Assembly: GCA_973895155.1 (NCBI GenBank)
Contig: OZ316892.1
Location: 22,816,001 to 22,880,000 of the forward strand
From: Marsupella aquatica
Lineage: Eukaryota > Marchantiophyta
Direction: 5' to 3'
DNA length: 64,000 nucleotides
Shown here: positions 25,601-37,436 of the stretch, in pieces
How the letters are laid out: each line of letters opens with the position of its first letter
How positions within the stretch are numbered: position 1 is the stretch's first letter
The notes under the pieces: generated by a model
The model's database searches: none
Told to the model about the DNA's origin: nothing
The model's input: only the letters and a program-made list of their open reading frames with translations
Made by a program: the position numbers and the translations under genes

Positions 25601-26187
25601 AAGGTGCCTTGCCTATCGTTGCTACAGGATCATCTTTCCTCAAAGCATATATGATGACATGGATTCCATTCACAGGCTGAAAAGAGGGAAAGTGCATCTG
25701 GACTGGGATTGGACGGGATAATTATACCCTCACGTGGGCTATTCTGTCGAGCTGTAAGATTTCAATGGAAAAGCATAGAATTGAAATTTCTAGGATACAC
25801 CCGTCACCCCAATTAGTGGTAGTAATTTAGACGGTCAGTGAAGCCATGTTGGGATTGAATCAAGGAGCTCAGTGGTTGCACTCCATGCCCCGGCTCCTAG
25901 CGTCCAACTACATGCTTGCAGACAATGTTTAGGATGTAGTAACACATGGGGGTGTAAGTGTTGAGCCCAGGAAAACATTTCATGGGTGAATATTGTTTGC
26001 TGTAAAGTGATCCCCTTGACTATGTATGGGCTGAGAAGGGTTTTGTAAGGGCAGACCTTGGTTTGGGGCAGAGTGCTTGCATTGACATATAGAACTCTGA
26101 CTCCCAAATAATCTTGCAGGCTGCAGCCTACGTATGCACCATTACAAAATGGAGAGTCCAATGTTGGATTCAGTCTACTCGGGAGTA
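22607..26187. other. Intergenic DNA with scattered short duplications
   Basis: No gene is recognised. A CCACGTTTTC-TAGTGGGGAC block occurs at about 23933 and again at about 24089. Two copies of a TTTACCCTTCATGA block lie at about 24565 and 24644 and belong to the dispersed family seen again at 58 kb. A minus-strand B-box-like GGCTCGACTCCCGG at about 25421-25434 hints at a second old tRNA-derived element, without clear ends. Confidence 0.45.
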
Positions 26188-26342
26188 GGTTATCCAGCCT
26201 TGTTTCTTGGGCTGGGAAAATTTACAAGGGTTAGGGCAGGTTTGGGTCAAGAGTCCCCCCCATCTTGTCCATAGTCAAGTGCCCCTGATTTGGTTACCCA
26301 GCCAGGTTATTTGGGCTGGGAAACTTTACATGTCTGGGGTTA
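26188..26342. repeat. Tandem repeat copy 1 and left half of copy 2, with the transposon target site
   Basis: Copy 1 (26188-26291) starts GGTTATCCAGCC and contains TTGGGCTGGGAAAA, GGGTTAGGGCAGGTTTGG and TTGTCCATAGTCAAGTGC. Copy 2 starts at 26292 with GGTTACCCAGCC and runs to the TTA at 26340-26342. There the Harbinger-type element interrupts it, and copy 2 resumes at 28253. Copy 1 therefore preserves the uninterrupted target GGGTTAGGGCAGG. Confidence 0.88.
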
Positions 26343-26738
26343 GAGCATCTCCAACGGTGCCCGTTTTTCTCCGGTAACCTCCAAAAGTTCTTATTTGGTG
26401 GTCCGGTATGGAGGTCACCCTCCCCACCGGTCCCCCGTATCTCCGTATTTGTGGCAGTCGACACCTCAAAGTGCGGAGCCTGGCCGCCACATTTCCCAAG
26501 TTTGGCGGTCGCGGACTGCAACCCCCATTGTGACCTCCATGAACATCTACGACAGAAAGCTATCCACGTGTCGCGCAATCTGGGCACTGGCAAAAATTGT
26601 TACCCGACATGGCGCCATTTTTTAGACGTATGATTCTCCCGTAGGCGAATCACTCACGAACATCACGAGACCCTCGTGTTGTCTGTACTCTGCACAGTGA
26701 AATCCCACCGCTTCCCAATCGCATCGCACATTGCATCC

Positions 26739-27430
26739 ATGGCAGGAATCCATGGCAAAAATTACACAGACGATGAGCTCAAACAGCTCTGCTACAGCGT
26801 CCTTCATGTATCGCAGGATCCTTGTGTAGGAAATGGGCAGAGAGCAGAAAAGTTTTGGGATCGAGTAACAGATCACTACAAGAAGCACAAGCCGAAGGGG
26901 ACTGAGGTCAGGGGCAAGAAATTGCTTGAGGGAAAATGGGCTGACATCAAGCACGATGTCTCCAAGTTCATTGGATGTTATCAACAAGTAGAGGGCAAAC
27001 AGAGGTCAGGGACGAACGAGGCTGATACATTCCAATCAGCCAAGGAATTATATAAGGAGAATCACAAGAAGAAGCGTAATTTCACTTTCGATTCTTGCTA
27101 TTGGATTCTCAAAGAGTGCCCCAGGTTGTGCAATCCAACTGACGACATGGTGAAGAGCAAGAAAAGAGTTGCACCCAAGGGAGTAGAAAAAAAGAGAAGG
27201 AAAACTCGAGCCCCACTCCAGAGGTGATCGAAACTGAGAGCGAAGGAAATGCTGACGACTCTGGCCAGTGGTCAGCAAGCAGGAAGAGACCAAAAGGGAA
27301 CAAGATGGCAAAGGAAGAGTTGAAGAGAATCAAGCATCAAGAGGATGCTTTGAAGATGACAGCACTAGCTCAAATGGTGGACTCTGCAATTCTACAATAC
27401 TCATCCATTGCATGTGCCCCAACTCCATAA
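26739..27430 (+). pseudogene. Harbinger accessory ORF1, Myb/SANT-like DNA-binding protein, frameshifted
   Basis: The ATG at 26739 opens 162 codons to TGA at 27225-27227. The Myb/SANT-like trihelix includes AEKFWDRVTDHYKKHK, KLLEGKWADIKHDVSKF and SCYWILKECPRL, followed by a basic KKRRKTR stretch. A second frame overlapping at 27224 continues with an acidic Ser-rich linker and a charged helix (KMAKEELKRIKHQEDALK) to a stop at 27428-27430. Together these look like one protein split by a single frameshift near 27215-27227. In PIF/Pong elements such a protein works with the transposase at the element ends. Its 3' end overlaps the remnant transposase frame on the other strand by about 60 bp. Confidence 0.82.
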
Positions 27431-27852
27431 GCTAGTTGTCGTAATGCTGAAGTGATTTTTTGATGTGGAGACAAACCAGGTTTTCCTGCAGCATCACACT
27501 TCAATTGGAAGTATTTGTCGTGTGCACAAACATCAGACAGAATCTTATTGAACAAACGACTACTCATCCTAAATCTCCTTCTAAATGTGAGCTCACCATA
27601 CGTAGGATTCTCTGCAAAATAATCGTTCCACAAATCTACTGCACCTTTTCCTCTTTTCCTATCCACATTCTTGCTCCTGCCTGGCCTAGATCCTCCATGC
27701 TTCCCTTTTGTTGGTCTTGTGAAGATGTTGGTGATGGCAAGTGGTCCAGTGTACATCATCATCTCCCAAAATTGCTCCTCTTCATCCCAATCTGCTTCAT
27801 TGTCCTCCACCATTTTCTTAAAATCAAACCTCCATCTTTCTATGGCGTCCAT
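27370..27852 (-). pseudogene. Harbinger transposase remnant, N-terminal part only
   Basis: The ATG at 27852 opens 160 codons to TGA at 27370-27372. The frame stays open upstream to about 28017 but without a better start. It carries the N-terminal region of PIF/Pong-type transposases: WNDYFAENPTYGELTFRRRF, LFNKILSDVCAHDKYFQ, GKPGLSPHQKITSALRQLAY and DEYCRIAEST. The family continues from that point into the DDE nuclease domain. Here the frame stops two codons later and the sequence runs into the 3' end of the accessory gene. No DDE residues are present, so the protein cannot be catalytically active. Confidence 0.85.
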
Positions 27853-28252
27853 GTCGTCAACCGAACAAGACCAAACTGTATTAAAAAAATCCCTCACACA
27901 CGTCGAAACATGTACTTGATTCTTGTGAACTCTACGGACATTTTGAACTGGGAATTTCTGGCAAAGCACGGAGCACAGAGCGATGGCGTTCGACACTGCT
28001 GCGAGCACAAGAACCAAACCCTGTGCAGAGCGCGTAGGGTCAAGTGGACTCGACGTGGCTAGTTCGAACCAGGCCGAGGGCAGTTTGAACCCTGGTTGTT
28101 TTTAGAGGATGACGGTCGGGAATCCTGCTACCGCTGGAGATGGCCGTGATGATGGAGGTTGGGGCTATTTGAGGGTGTTGGAAAATACAGGGTAAATTTT
28201 GGGTTTGGAGGTCAGCAACCTCCCGGCAACCTCCAAATCGCTGGAGATGCTC

Positions 28253-28302
28253 TTAGGGCAGGTTTGGTACCCCAGCATTTTGTCCATAGTCAAGTGCTGG
28301 GA
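28253..28302. repeat. Right half of the interrupted tandem copy 2
   Basis: The segment starts with the duplicated TTA, then GGGCAGGTTTGG and TTGTCCATAGTCAAGTGC, matching the second half of copy 1 at about 26232-26281. Confidence 0.85.
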
Positions 28303-31300
28303 GCATCTTTGACACTCCCTACTATTTTATGCGTGGACCTGAGAGACATTGAACTGGATTTAGTGTGACTCCACTAATTGCAATGCAGGTTTACTTTCCT
28401 TTGTCTCCCAGGTGGGTCTTGATGGTGGACACCTACTGTACTTTAATGCCTAGGATAGATCGCGCAAATCAAGGTTGTGAAAAGAAAAAGAAAAGCAAGG
28501 TCAGTCCTCAGCCCCTCAAAATTTCAGCGTTGAGCCAAGTGGTGTGTCAAATACCTCGAGTAACTGCATCTTGCTTTTTCTATTCCCCACATGAAAAGCA
28601 ATTCTCTTTGCAAACCACTACAAGTACTCGTAGATGCTTTCAGTTTTATCTTGTTGTTTATGTGTTTTGGATTTTGAAGGATCTCCTTTTTCTGTACTCT
28701 TATCTAGCTTGACATAGCTTTCGTCTTCGAGGATTCCTCTCTACACCTTTGTGTTCCGCAAATCTGGAGATTTTGCTTTAATATCTTGAAGAATTGTTTT
28801 CGGGAAAGGAAGCCAGAGAAAACATTCCACTGAACGATATGTTATCTTAGTTTCTCTGTTTCATTTTTTGACAAAAAAAACCTGGCTCTAGCTCGATTGA
28901 CAGGATTGGGTGACTGACCCTCCCTCCTGGGCATGGGAATACCTTGTTTTCAATGAAAAGAAAATTTCCAACCCACAGACAATGAGCTACCCGCAAGAAA
29001 ACTTCGCAGGGCCTGGTTTAGGCCTGAGGATACTTAGTCAAGGGTTACCAATCCTCGAGCAACCATAACTTGAGCCTATCATAAGTTGCATATATTGTTT
29101 GTTTTACCAACTATTGTAGGTCAGATAACTCAGTTTTGTTGGTTTTGCTTCCGTGGGACACCAGGGAAAGGGAGACACCAAGGGTGCAATCTCAGATTTT
29201 GTGCTTACACGGTTATTTTTCTTTGATCTCATTATAAACTCAAGTGTAGGTTAAACTAAGTTACAACCAGCAACACCAGGCACATAGTGTGCAATGCAAG
29301 GGAAAAGTCAAGTGCACCAACATTTGGTGTAACTAAGTTGTACAAGGTTAGGTTTATCAGAACAAGGGTACTAACAGGTGAGAATCGGGTGACTGAGTGG
29401 AGTGTTCTGTTCGTATATTCTACTTTTGGACTTGTTGTTCAAATTTTTGCCATATTCCTTTCTAAGTCTGTTTTTAGATTTCCGATCATTTCAGGTGTGG
29501 AAAACCATGATTGATGGTCCTCAACTAACTTTGTGGTCAGTAGTCTTAAGCAAGACCAAACACCTGAAATCCTACAAGACTCTCCACAATGCATTCAAAA
29601 AAAGGTGTTCAGATGACATTTTGGGAGGTAGAGACTTACAGAGGTATCTGCTTGATGGACCCCCTACCAAAGTTTTGTTGCAAATAAGACACCACTCACA
29701 TTTTTGTGTCATATGTTATTCTAGCTATTCTTTATAGGTGTTTTTCTTGATACTACGTTAATAATAGCTATTGTGAAAATTGATGTCAACCATGCTGGGA
29801 ACATGAACTCCACATGGTGTACGTTGGATACTTTGCTCAACCTTGCTGGAACCATGAACTACAGGATTTCGCCCGGGAACCACAAACTACTATGTAACTT
29901 AAGTAAAGACAATATTATTCATATCTGCAAGTTTGATGTGATTCAAATATTGTCCAAGTCTTGACGGAAAACAACAGAGATGTTGTCTTGCACTAGCCAA
30001 ACCTAAATTGTCTAAGTGTGAAACCCCACTCCTACCACGATAAAATATTGACAACCTCCCAAGTTTGACAGCAGCAGACGAGAAACGATCAAGACACCCA
30101 ACGTCAAACCCTCCAGCCACAATGAAAATTTGAAAACCTGCCACAATTTTGCAATCATACAAGACTTCAACCAGAAGTGATGCACAAACCCGCTGCCATG
30201 TACCAGCAGATCCTGTACCCTCCTAAACAAGTGAAAGGTGGCTTCAAGGGGTCCTGGTATTTGCACATCAATCATGACTATTTCCTATTAATTGTAATGG
30301 AGTATTCCATAATTTCAAATGACATCAAAATTACAACCCCATCCTGCCACTATTTTAAGGGGAATATTCACTTTGTAAACTATGGGTACTAGCGCGCGGT
30401 ATGTGGAAAAACTCACAAAAAGTAAACCCGGGCCTTCTCGCCGGGCCAGTTGGGTGGCCTTTCTTCTCGTGCTTGGTTCGCTTTCTAAAATTAAAAAGAT
30501 TGTACTTGGTTACAAGGCGCACTGTTCCGTGCTGCCTTTTCATCTTTTGGGGTACTTTCCTTCAAGTTAAGTTATCCTTTTTGTAGGCAAAATCTAGAAA
30601 GGGGGGCAGTTCTCGGCTCCTATCCTTTGGTGCACATTTTCTGTAAGTGCCTTTTCCTCTTTTGGCATTTTATTGCACTAAAGTCCTTCGAAATACTACT
30701 GTTTATGGGGTTCTGAGGAGGCAGAAAGCCTCTCTTCTGGCCCCCTATCTTTCAACAGGACTCCCAGGGGCCTAAAGGAAGGGTGGCCCAGCTTTTCGCT
30801 CAGCTGATCGACTAACCTCTTGGGAAGTGCTTTGCAGCAGAAGCATGAGGCTTCTAATATGGTGCAGGCCAACAGCCTAATTGCTGTTAAGTGCCTGCAC
30901 TACTTACCCTAACCACTTCACTTCTTCATGACTATCAGTCCAAAAGAACAAAAATGCCAACTTGAGAGACAGTCTCCCAAAGGAAGGAGACCCAAGAGAT
31001 CCAGGAAGACCAAAGAGCCAAAAGCCCCAGGCTGCCCCATGATGGGAAAGAAGCTATAACCCTCCTCAATAATACACAGAAAAGTTTGGTAAAGGGAATA
31101 AACCACATAGGAGTGTCACAAAGAGAATTTGTGTAGAGGCAGACCATTTTTACAACCCATGATATTGCTACTGCAACTGTATGGATAGAGTCGAATGCCA
31201 GGCCGTCCTTTCCTTTACCCCAGGAACTAGGTTTGAAACATGGAGTATTGATGGTAGGTCTGTTGGCTCCAGGGCCCATCAACTGTTGTTCCGCAGTAAA

Positions 31301-31550
31301 ATTGCCATTCTCAAAAACAAGGAAATAAAAGATTGTAAGACGGTGCTAATCTTTCAGTCTGTGCACAACCACAGCAAAACTTTCATTATTTTAATTTTTA
31401 GAGATAATATAAGTCTAGGTTAATTTCACCTTTGGGACCATATCTCTCAGTTTGGCGTTACTGTCTTTTTAGAGATAATATAAGTCTAGATTAATTTCTC
31501 CTGTTTAGATTTTTTAACTTTCAAACGAGGCATACACTGAATCGTCAGTG
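28303..31550. other. Intergenic DNA, nothing coding recognised
   Basis: Only short frames without family resemblance. At 29637-29660 a GAGGTATCTGCTTGATGGAC block matches the terminus of the small element at 58393. A short direct duplication containing TTTTTAGAGATAATATAAGT occurs at about 31396 and 31466. Confidence 0.45.
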
Positions 31551-32345
31551 TTTACAGTTCGATGCTTAGAATACTGGGAGTTAAAATTTTCACGCTTGTT
31601 TCTTCTGCTTGAACTGACATGGCACTACGGTTTAATCCCAGACACAACGGCCGACTGTGGTAACCGCGGAGAACCATGGTAATTGTTTCCGGGACGACGT
31701 CAGTAAACGCAACCTTGGCTCGGTTCGGAGTCAACCTCACCGTCAGACGGTATCGTCGTCGTCGTCGATAAAACCATAGTCCAGACTGTAGAGGCATTCC
31801 CGTGTGTCGGCTTTCATGTCCGTCCGAGTAATCTTTTCTTTTTCCTCTGGGAATCGTATCGAGACACAGAGTCGAAACTTCGGTGCAGCACCGCGAGGTT
31901 GCGCGCAGCGTACCGCAGGACGGGTACAGGGTCTCCCGTTCGTGCGGATTCGTCAGAGATGCCAGATGCCATCTTACCAGAGTTGCGGCCAGACCGTGCG
32001 GACGAGTAACTGCGCGTGGGGTATGGGGTGGGCCATGCAAGACGAGGGACTGAGGGAGGGGCTGGACTGTACTGCTCGTAGCAGGCCGTGGTACCAGGAC
32101 CGGTACACTGGTGATGATGAGCGCGATGCTCCGACATGGCCCCTCTCGCGTCGCAGACCCCTGCGGCCCTGGCCTTGCGGAAGGAGCCGCCGGGCACCGT
32201 CCACGACACTCGCCCGTGTATCGCGCTGCAGAGTATCTGAGGCTTCCATGCTTTATTATTAGGCGCGCCTCAAGACCTGACCCTCGAACGATGCTCCGAC
32301 CTCTCCTGTGAGGGTCTCCTACTAGCGTAATTTTTACCACTTAAT
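31551..32345. other. GC-rich islet with long open frames, unidentified
   Basis: This block is visibly richer in GC and CpG than its surroundings and is open for about 260 codons on the minus strand (32340-31552, beginning at GTG) and about 150 on the plus strand (31804-32262). Neither translation matches a family I know, and both are Arg/Pro/Ser-rich, as GC-rich DNA often gives. It includes a CGTCGTCGTCGT run near 31757. It could be a gene fragment, a promoter CpG-rich region or part of an unknown element. Confidence 0.35.
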
Positions 32346-32376
32346 TAATAAACCAGGTCCGTGACCGGTGGGGGGT

Positions 32377-32687
32377 GTTCACAAATGGTTGAACTAAGTG
32401 AAACGCCTAAGTAAATGTGTTAAATAATACCTGCCCCTATAAAGGGCTACGGGTAACCCCTAGTTCTCATTCTAATTCTAAAGAGTAGTTCAAAAATGTA
32501 TTTTGAGCTCCACAAAAAGTGCTGACTGCAAAACCTTTTTTTAGCAAGTACTCTCCAAAATATGTTAATGTTTCACCTTTTATGGTGAATAGTGAGACAT
32601 GGAATGAGGTTGTTATAGTGATAGGTGTGGTTTAAGGGGGGTTCACAAATGGCTGAACTAAGTTGAATGTTTAAGTAGATGTGTTAA
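32377..32687. repeat. 47-bp direct repeats flanking the left inverted-repeat arm
   Basis: A GTTCACAAATGG-TGAACTAAG block continuing to TTAAGTA-ATGTGTTAA-like sequence occurs at 32377-32423 and again at 32641-32687, immediately outside and inside the left arm. This arrangement is too long for a target duplication. It suggests a local tandem duplication of arm plus flank. Confidence 0.8.
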
Positions 32688-34020
32688 GAAGATAATTGGG
32701 TTATTTTCTGGTAAACCCACTGAACAAATCCTCCCTAGACATCTTAATTAAGAAGAAGAATATAATTGCAATACTTTTCATTTGGAACTTAAATAAATAA
32801 ACGTTGTTACCGTTCACAACTTTGCCTAGACTGAGATGGGTGACTCGAGAATGCAGAGAAGGGGAGGATGTGTATCAGGGTACCCTTTTGAAGTTTTTCT
32901 CCTTTTTGCCAGGGTGGCTAATTTCACCTCCTGTGAAAGGGAAGCTACTAAGATCTCCCGAGATGTAAGGATATCCATTAGATTCTGGCTAGTGGAAAAC
33001 AAAAACCCTACTTAACATAATTTTCCCCAAAAGTAATAGAAAACACTGCAGTTGCTCGTGTCCTGCTGGGTTTCGCTGGGGCATGACCAGCAGGGCGGAT
33101 GCTCCTTCCTTGACTTGGTGCTAGATTTGGAGTCTTGGAGTATTTAGCCAGAGTTGAGTATTTGTTGTTTTCTTGTTTTTTTGGTTCTACCCTGTCTCCT
33201 GAGACCAGGTGATATCTTCGGGCCATAGTTGTTATAACCAGCCCTGATCCACTGGAATGGCAAACCTAACTTGACTCCCTATGATTGTGGCTAATGCACA
33301 CACTAAATGTCAAATTTGTTGCTACCAGAGAAATCATGGCCTATGGCTTCACTATATAGAATATGTCATGAAGGGTAGACTTTGATCATGAATTATGGTA
33401 TAGACAGGGGAACTAAAATGTGGAAGAAAGTGAAATTATCACGGGTGGGCGGTCCTAGCCTATTTTGATTCTGATGGCAAGTCATCCCGGTCTCCCAAAA
33501 GCACCTTGCGGTGTGTGCATTTCAAAGTTGTCACAGAGTAGCTCAATTTCTCCATACCTTTGCCATTGTAGGGAAGGAAACTACACATAGGGAAATTCCA
33601 TGGCAATCATCAATGATCATGCATATTCAAGCACAGCCATGCAGAACTTAGGGCCAACTTGCATGTATGCAGTTCTTTGTTTTCTGGCCCTCAATTGAGC
33701 TGATGGCATGAGATGATTGAGTAGATTTCCATGCCTACACCCTGTCCTCAGGCATGCCTGACTAAATGTAATGTGGACAACCAAGGGCAGGACAGGACAG
33801 GACAGGATGGGTCCTAGACCTGGAGAGATACTAACGGTCTGGATCACTCATGGGTCCATCACGAAAAACTTGCATTTTGGGGGTCCATCAAGTATCTCTC
33901 TGCCTGGACCTGTGAAATCTCAAGAAAACAAACTGAGGCAGGGACACAAGTTGGACCAGGTGAGACCTAGCAGCAGCCAGTTATGGAGAACTCATGGCAG
34001 CCTACTTGCAAAACATCTCT

Positions 34021-34055
34021 TTAACTTGAACACAGGAAATTTTGGTGGCAATCAC
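34021..34055. repeat. Direct repeat partner of 34817-34854
   Basis: TTAACTTGAACACAGGAAAT followed by GGTGGCAATCACC recurs as TTAACTCAAAACACAGGAAA with GATGGCAATCACC at 34817-34854. The second copy begins exactly where the right inverted-repeat arm ends. Confidence 0.75.
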
Positions 34056-34086
34056 CAAATCACCCTCTCCGTTGTCTGTCTTTTAT

Positions 34087-34361
34087 TTTGTTTCAAGGCT
34101 GATGTAAAGAACAATAACAAAACTGGTACCTCCCCCAAAAGAGAAAGGCCCAAGTAACCTACGCCCATCAAGATGGCCGTCTTTGATTTTGTTGGAAGAA
34201 CAACAAAACTGGCACCTCCCCTAAAAGACAAAGGCACAAGTAACCTAGATCCTTAAAGATGCCCGTCTTTTATTTTGTTTCGAAGCTGATGAAAACAACA
34301 AAACTTTGACCTCCCCACAAAGACACCAAGTAACCTACACCCATAAAGACGCCCATCTTGT
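34087..34361. repeat. Three-copy tandem repeat, about 85-100 bp unit
   Basis: Units at about 34087-34189, 34190-34272 and 34273-34361 each have TTTTGTT, AACAACAAAACT, ACCTCCCC, AAGTAACCTA and a final CCCATCTT/CCGTCTTT. The array lies inside the candidate 32.4-34.8 kb element. Confidence 0.85.
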
Positions 34362-34854
34362 TTTGGTAGCATCCATTCCAAACTTAACACGTCACCGCCC
34401 TAGAAGTAGTGGAAGAACAAAACCATCTCGTTTTGCCCACTGTTTTCACTTTGTTTAGAGCATTTTTGACTAAACATGAATCCATCTGGTTTTGCTTATG
34501 ACTGTAGTGTCATCCATAACTATTCACAATTTTATTTTTTTCATTAAAGACATTGTGACTAAGTAGGGTGAACTGGACCCACCTGTTTGAAAATTGACAG
34601 CGGAGCCTTAAACCACACCTGTCACTATAAAAGTCTCATTCCATGTCTCACTACTCACCATACAAGGTGAAACACTAGTACATTTTGTGGAGTACTTGCC
34701 AAAAATAGATTTTTCTGTCAGCACCTTTTGTGGAGCTCAAAGCACATTTATGAACTTCTACTCCTTAGAATGAGAGCTACGGGTTACCCGTAGCCCTTTA
34801 TAGGGGCAGGTGTGATTTAACTCAAAACACAGGAAAAATTCGATGGCAATCACC

Positions 34855-37246
34855 TATGACCTGTCCATCATCAACATCTCTTTTTTTACTCCAGCCATTC
34901 CGAATTTATCTCATCAAATGATGAGTGTTTTGGGCAAGGTCTAACCAATGATGAATTCCCCTAATATAAGGCAAAGCGCGCAACATGTTGAGTAGCCGCT
35001 ATAATCATCCGGCAACTCGACGCCTTTTACTCACAAACGGGCGCCATCTTAGGCCGCGAGACATTTTGGCTGGCCGCTGTATTTAGCACGACTTTACTGC
35101 GGCACTGTGTGTGTCCGAAAGGTCCGATTGAAGACGATCCACGGTTCAGCCGCACCCGGTCGCGCAGGCTTTTGCCGAGCCGCTAAAGTTTGTTACTACT
35201 GTGTGACAAGCGATGAGGCGCAGATGAGACACAAATGAGACGAATCCGAGGGACCGGATCTGTTTAGATTCCGGTCCCAAATCTCCGGATGACATGTTCG
35301 CTGAACACGTGTGTGTCAAACAGAAACATCCCACGTCCCAAGGTAAATCTCCCGAGTCCCTAAACAAAATCTTTCTCCGACTCCCAACAGAGATACTGTA
35401 TTCTTGCGCGTTGTACAGTAGTGGTGTACAGGGGCGGTTTTGGATGGGATCGGAGACTCTTTTGGAGGACTTTGCAGCGGCCCCTTGCGGTACAGGCCCT
35501 ACGGCCTACGAGGTATAGTCGCCCTGGTCCTCCGGATACTCGTGGCAAGGGTGACCCCACGAACACGAGGTGTCATCCCTGGATTTGCAATTTGCAGGTG
35601 GTTAATTTACTGTATACGGCAATCTCTCACACGAAGTTCTAGTATTGACACCTAAGTTCTGGTAGTGACACCTGTTTTCTTCCATGCGAGAGAGATGGAT
35701 GTCATTGCTTTTTGGGATATGTTATAAAATGAGAGGAAACATAGATGGACTAATGGAGGGGTTGGGCACGCAGAGATGTGAGAAATTTTCGAGGCTTTTG
35801 GTTTTCGCCAGGTGGCTAAGGTCACCTTGTTTGAAATGAAGGAGATGATGCAAAGAAATTATTCATTTAAGTTTTATGGACTAGTTTCTGATCCTTGGAC
35901 CTCCCTAGATTTAAAGAAAGCCGTCAGATTGTGTTTAATGAGGTCTGTGGTGAGATGATAAACTGGTGTCTTAAAAATATGCTCTCACACTCTGGACACA
36001 CCCTCCTTTTTAGTAGAGTAGGGCAAAATTTGCTTCTTCCATTGTTTTCTTTCATCGAGTTTTTCATGGATAAAGTAAGTATCCCCTGGCATGTAATTTC
36101 AATACCCTTGGAACACCCACTGCCCTTGTTTCCTTACCCAAACCACCATACAAAACTAACAATGATCTGAAATTGACTTCTCCATCTTGAAGAATGAACA
36201 CCTCTTTTATACGACTCCTCTAACCCACCTCCCTAAGTGGCTAAGGTAGGATGAAAAATAAGGTTTACATGGACGAAGGAAACAATCCTTTAAGAACTTG
36301 TAGAAAAATTCAATAGTTACCACATTTTCACTCCACAGGCAATTCTGGAAAAATCAACTAAAAGGAGAAGATTGACATGGCAAGTTCACAAATTGGGCTT
36401 AGAAACCTAAGGAATCTTCAAAGCAGTTCAACGAAACTAAGAAAATTTGTTTCAGTCCACATCTCATGTTGGCTGTCAATACGCAACCAGTTAGAGACTC
36501 TCGTAGTTGAAGAAATTACCAGAAAAATTCATATCACCCCTTTTATTAAGCATCATCAAGTTAAAGTCAATGGCTTCTGACAATGCTACCATCCTATATT
36601 TGGCTACAAGCACAAATCTGCACATATTTTCCCCACCTTTAGATCCAAAGAGAGCAAGTGCTCGTAATGAAACAACATTTCCCTTGACCTGTAAAGGACT
36701 TTTCCCAACTTTTCAGTAAGTTGGGGTTCATTCACAAGCAAAGTTTCCCTTCGTGCCCAGAGAGGCATGGTAGTGTGGTAGCTCACTTGAGTTGAGACTC
36801 ATAGGTCTAGATTTCAAATGTTGTGATTGACTATTCCTTTTCTATGAGATTTCACAGATTTTCCAGTAAAATGTTCTTCTTTTGTTAAAGTTTCATTTAG
36901 TACTTTAGACGAATCTCTGGGAAATACAGTGGTTACAATGGGACACAAAGGAGCTGGTCATGCAAACTAGTAGGGGGAGTAGAGAAAGCTATGTCAGCAA
37001 GATGATAGACGCTTACATGGAATTCTTTTCTCCAGCAAGTAGGGGAACATGGTTTTCCAAACTTGTACGCTACTTAAAACAAATATGAATCACTTATGTA
37101 CAGCAGTTCTACTTTGCTTTGGACCTACTCAATTTTGAGAGGTTGGTAATGGCAAAGCCTAGTGAAAAGTGGACCTCACTTCTTATATATCATGTATATC
37201 GTTTCATTTAGACATTTTGTTTCCTGGCCTTCTTCCTTCTCAGGTG
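34855..37246. other. Intergenic; GC-rich patch at 34.96-35.65 kb, otherwise AT-rich
   Basis: No gene is recognised. The patch at about 34960-35650 resembles 31551-32345 in composition. The two patches flank the inverted-repeat element, so they may be one region split by it; this is inference from composition only. The rest contains short frames without family resemblance. Confidence 0.4.
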
Positions 37247-37436
37247 GCAATCTTACCTAACATCCCAAGATCTCTTAGTGGACATTTCACTTCACCTGGG
37301 GGTTTCCCCTTTCATGGGGAAATTTCCTTTGTCACCTGGTGTTTCTCCCTACACACAGATTGACTGACAATCATCTTCCCTGTCACCTGGCAATTCCCCT
37401 GGTCACCGTAGGTTCTCGCAGGAGATATTTGATTTC

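Larger units (their letters stand above)
26343..28252. mobile_element. PIF/Harbinger-type DNA transposon, 1.9 kb, internally decayed
   Basis: The left end reads GAGCATCTCCAACGG and the reverse complement of the right end reads GAGCATCTCCAGCG, giving terminal inverted repeats of about 12-15 bp. Both sides carry TTA (26340-26342 and 28253-28255), the 3-bp target duplication typical of this superfamily. Inside are a plus-strand Myb/SANT-like accessory gene and a minus-strand transposase remnant, facing each other. The accessory gene has a frameshift and the transposase lacks its catalytic half. The element is therefore non-autonomous and probably arose by an internal deletion. The adjacent tandem copy shows the same site without the insertion. 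Confidence 0.9.
32421..34820. mobile_element. Candidate DNA transposon with inverted repeats of about 215 bp
   Basis: The left arm (32421-32637) and right arm (34606-34820) are imperfect inverted copies. Both carry, from the outside in, TTAAAT, CCTGCCCCTATAAAGGGCTA, CGGGTAACCC, TTTGAGCTCCAC, CAAGTACTC and TGAGACATGGAATGAG, ending in GGTGTGGTTTAAG. Long inverted repeats like these are usual for Mutator-like and foldback elements. The 2 kb interior has no recognisable transposase, so the element would be non-autonomous. Its exact ends and target duplication could not be fixed, because direct repeats lie next to both arms. Confidence 0.7.

Noticed and set aside
31552-32340. 263-codon minus-strand frame as a gene
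   Set aside because: It begins at GTG, and alternative frames in the same block are also long because stops are rare in GC-rich DNA. No domain is recognisable, so I list the block only as unidentified.
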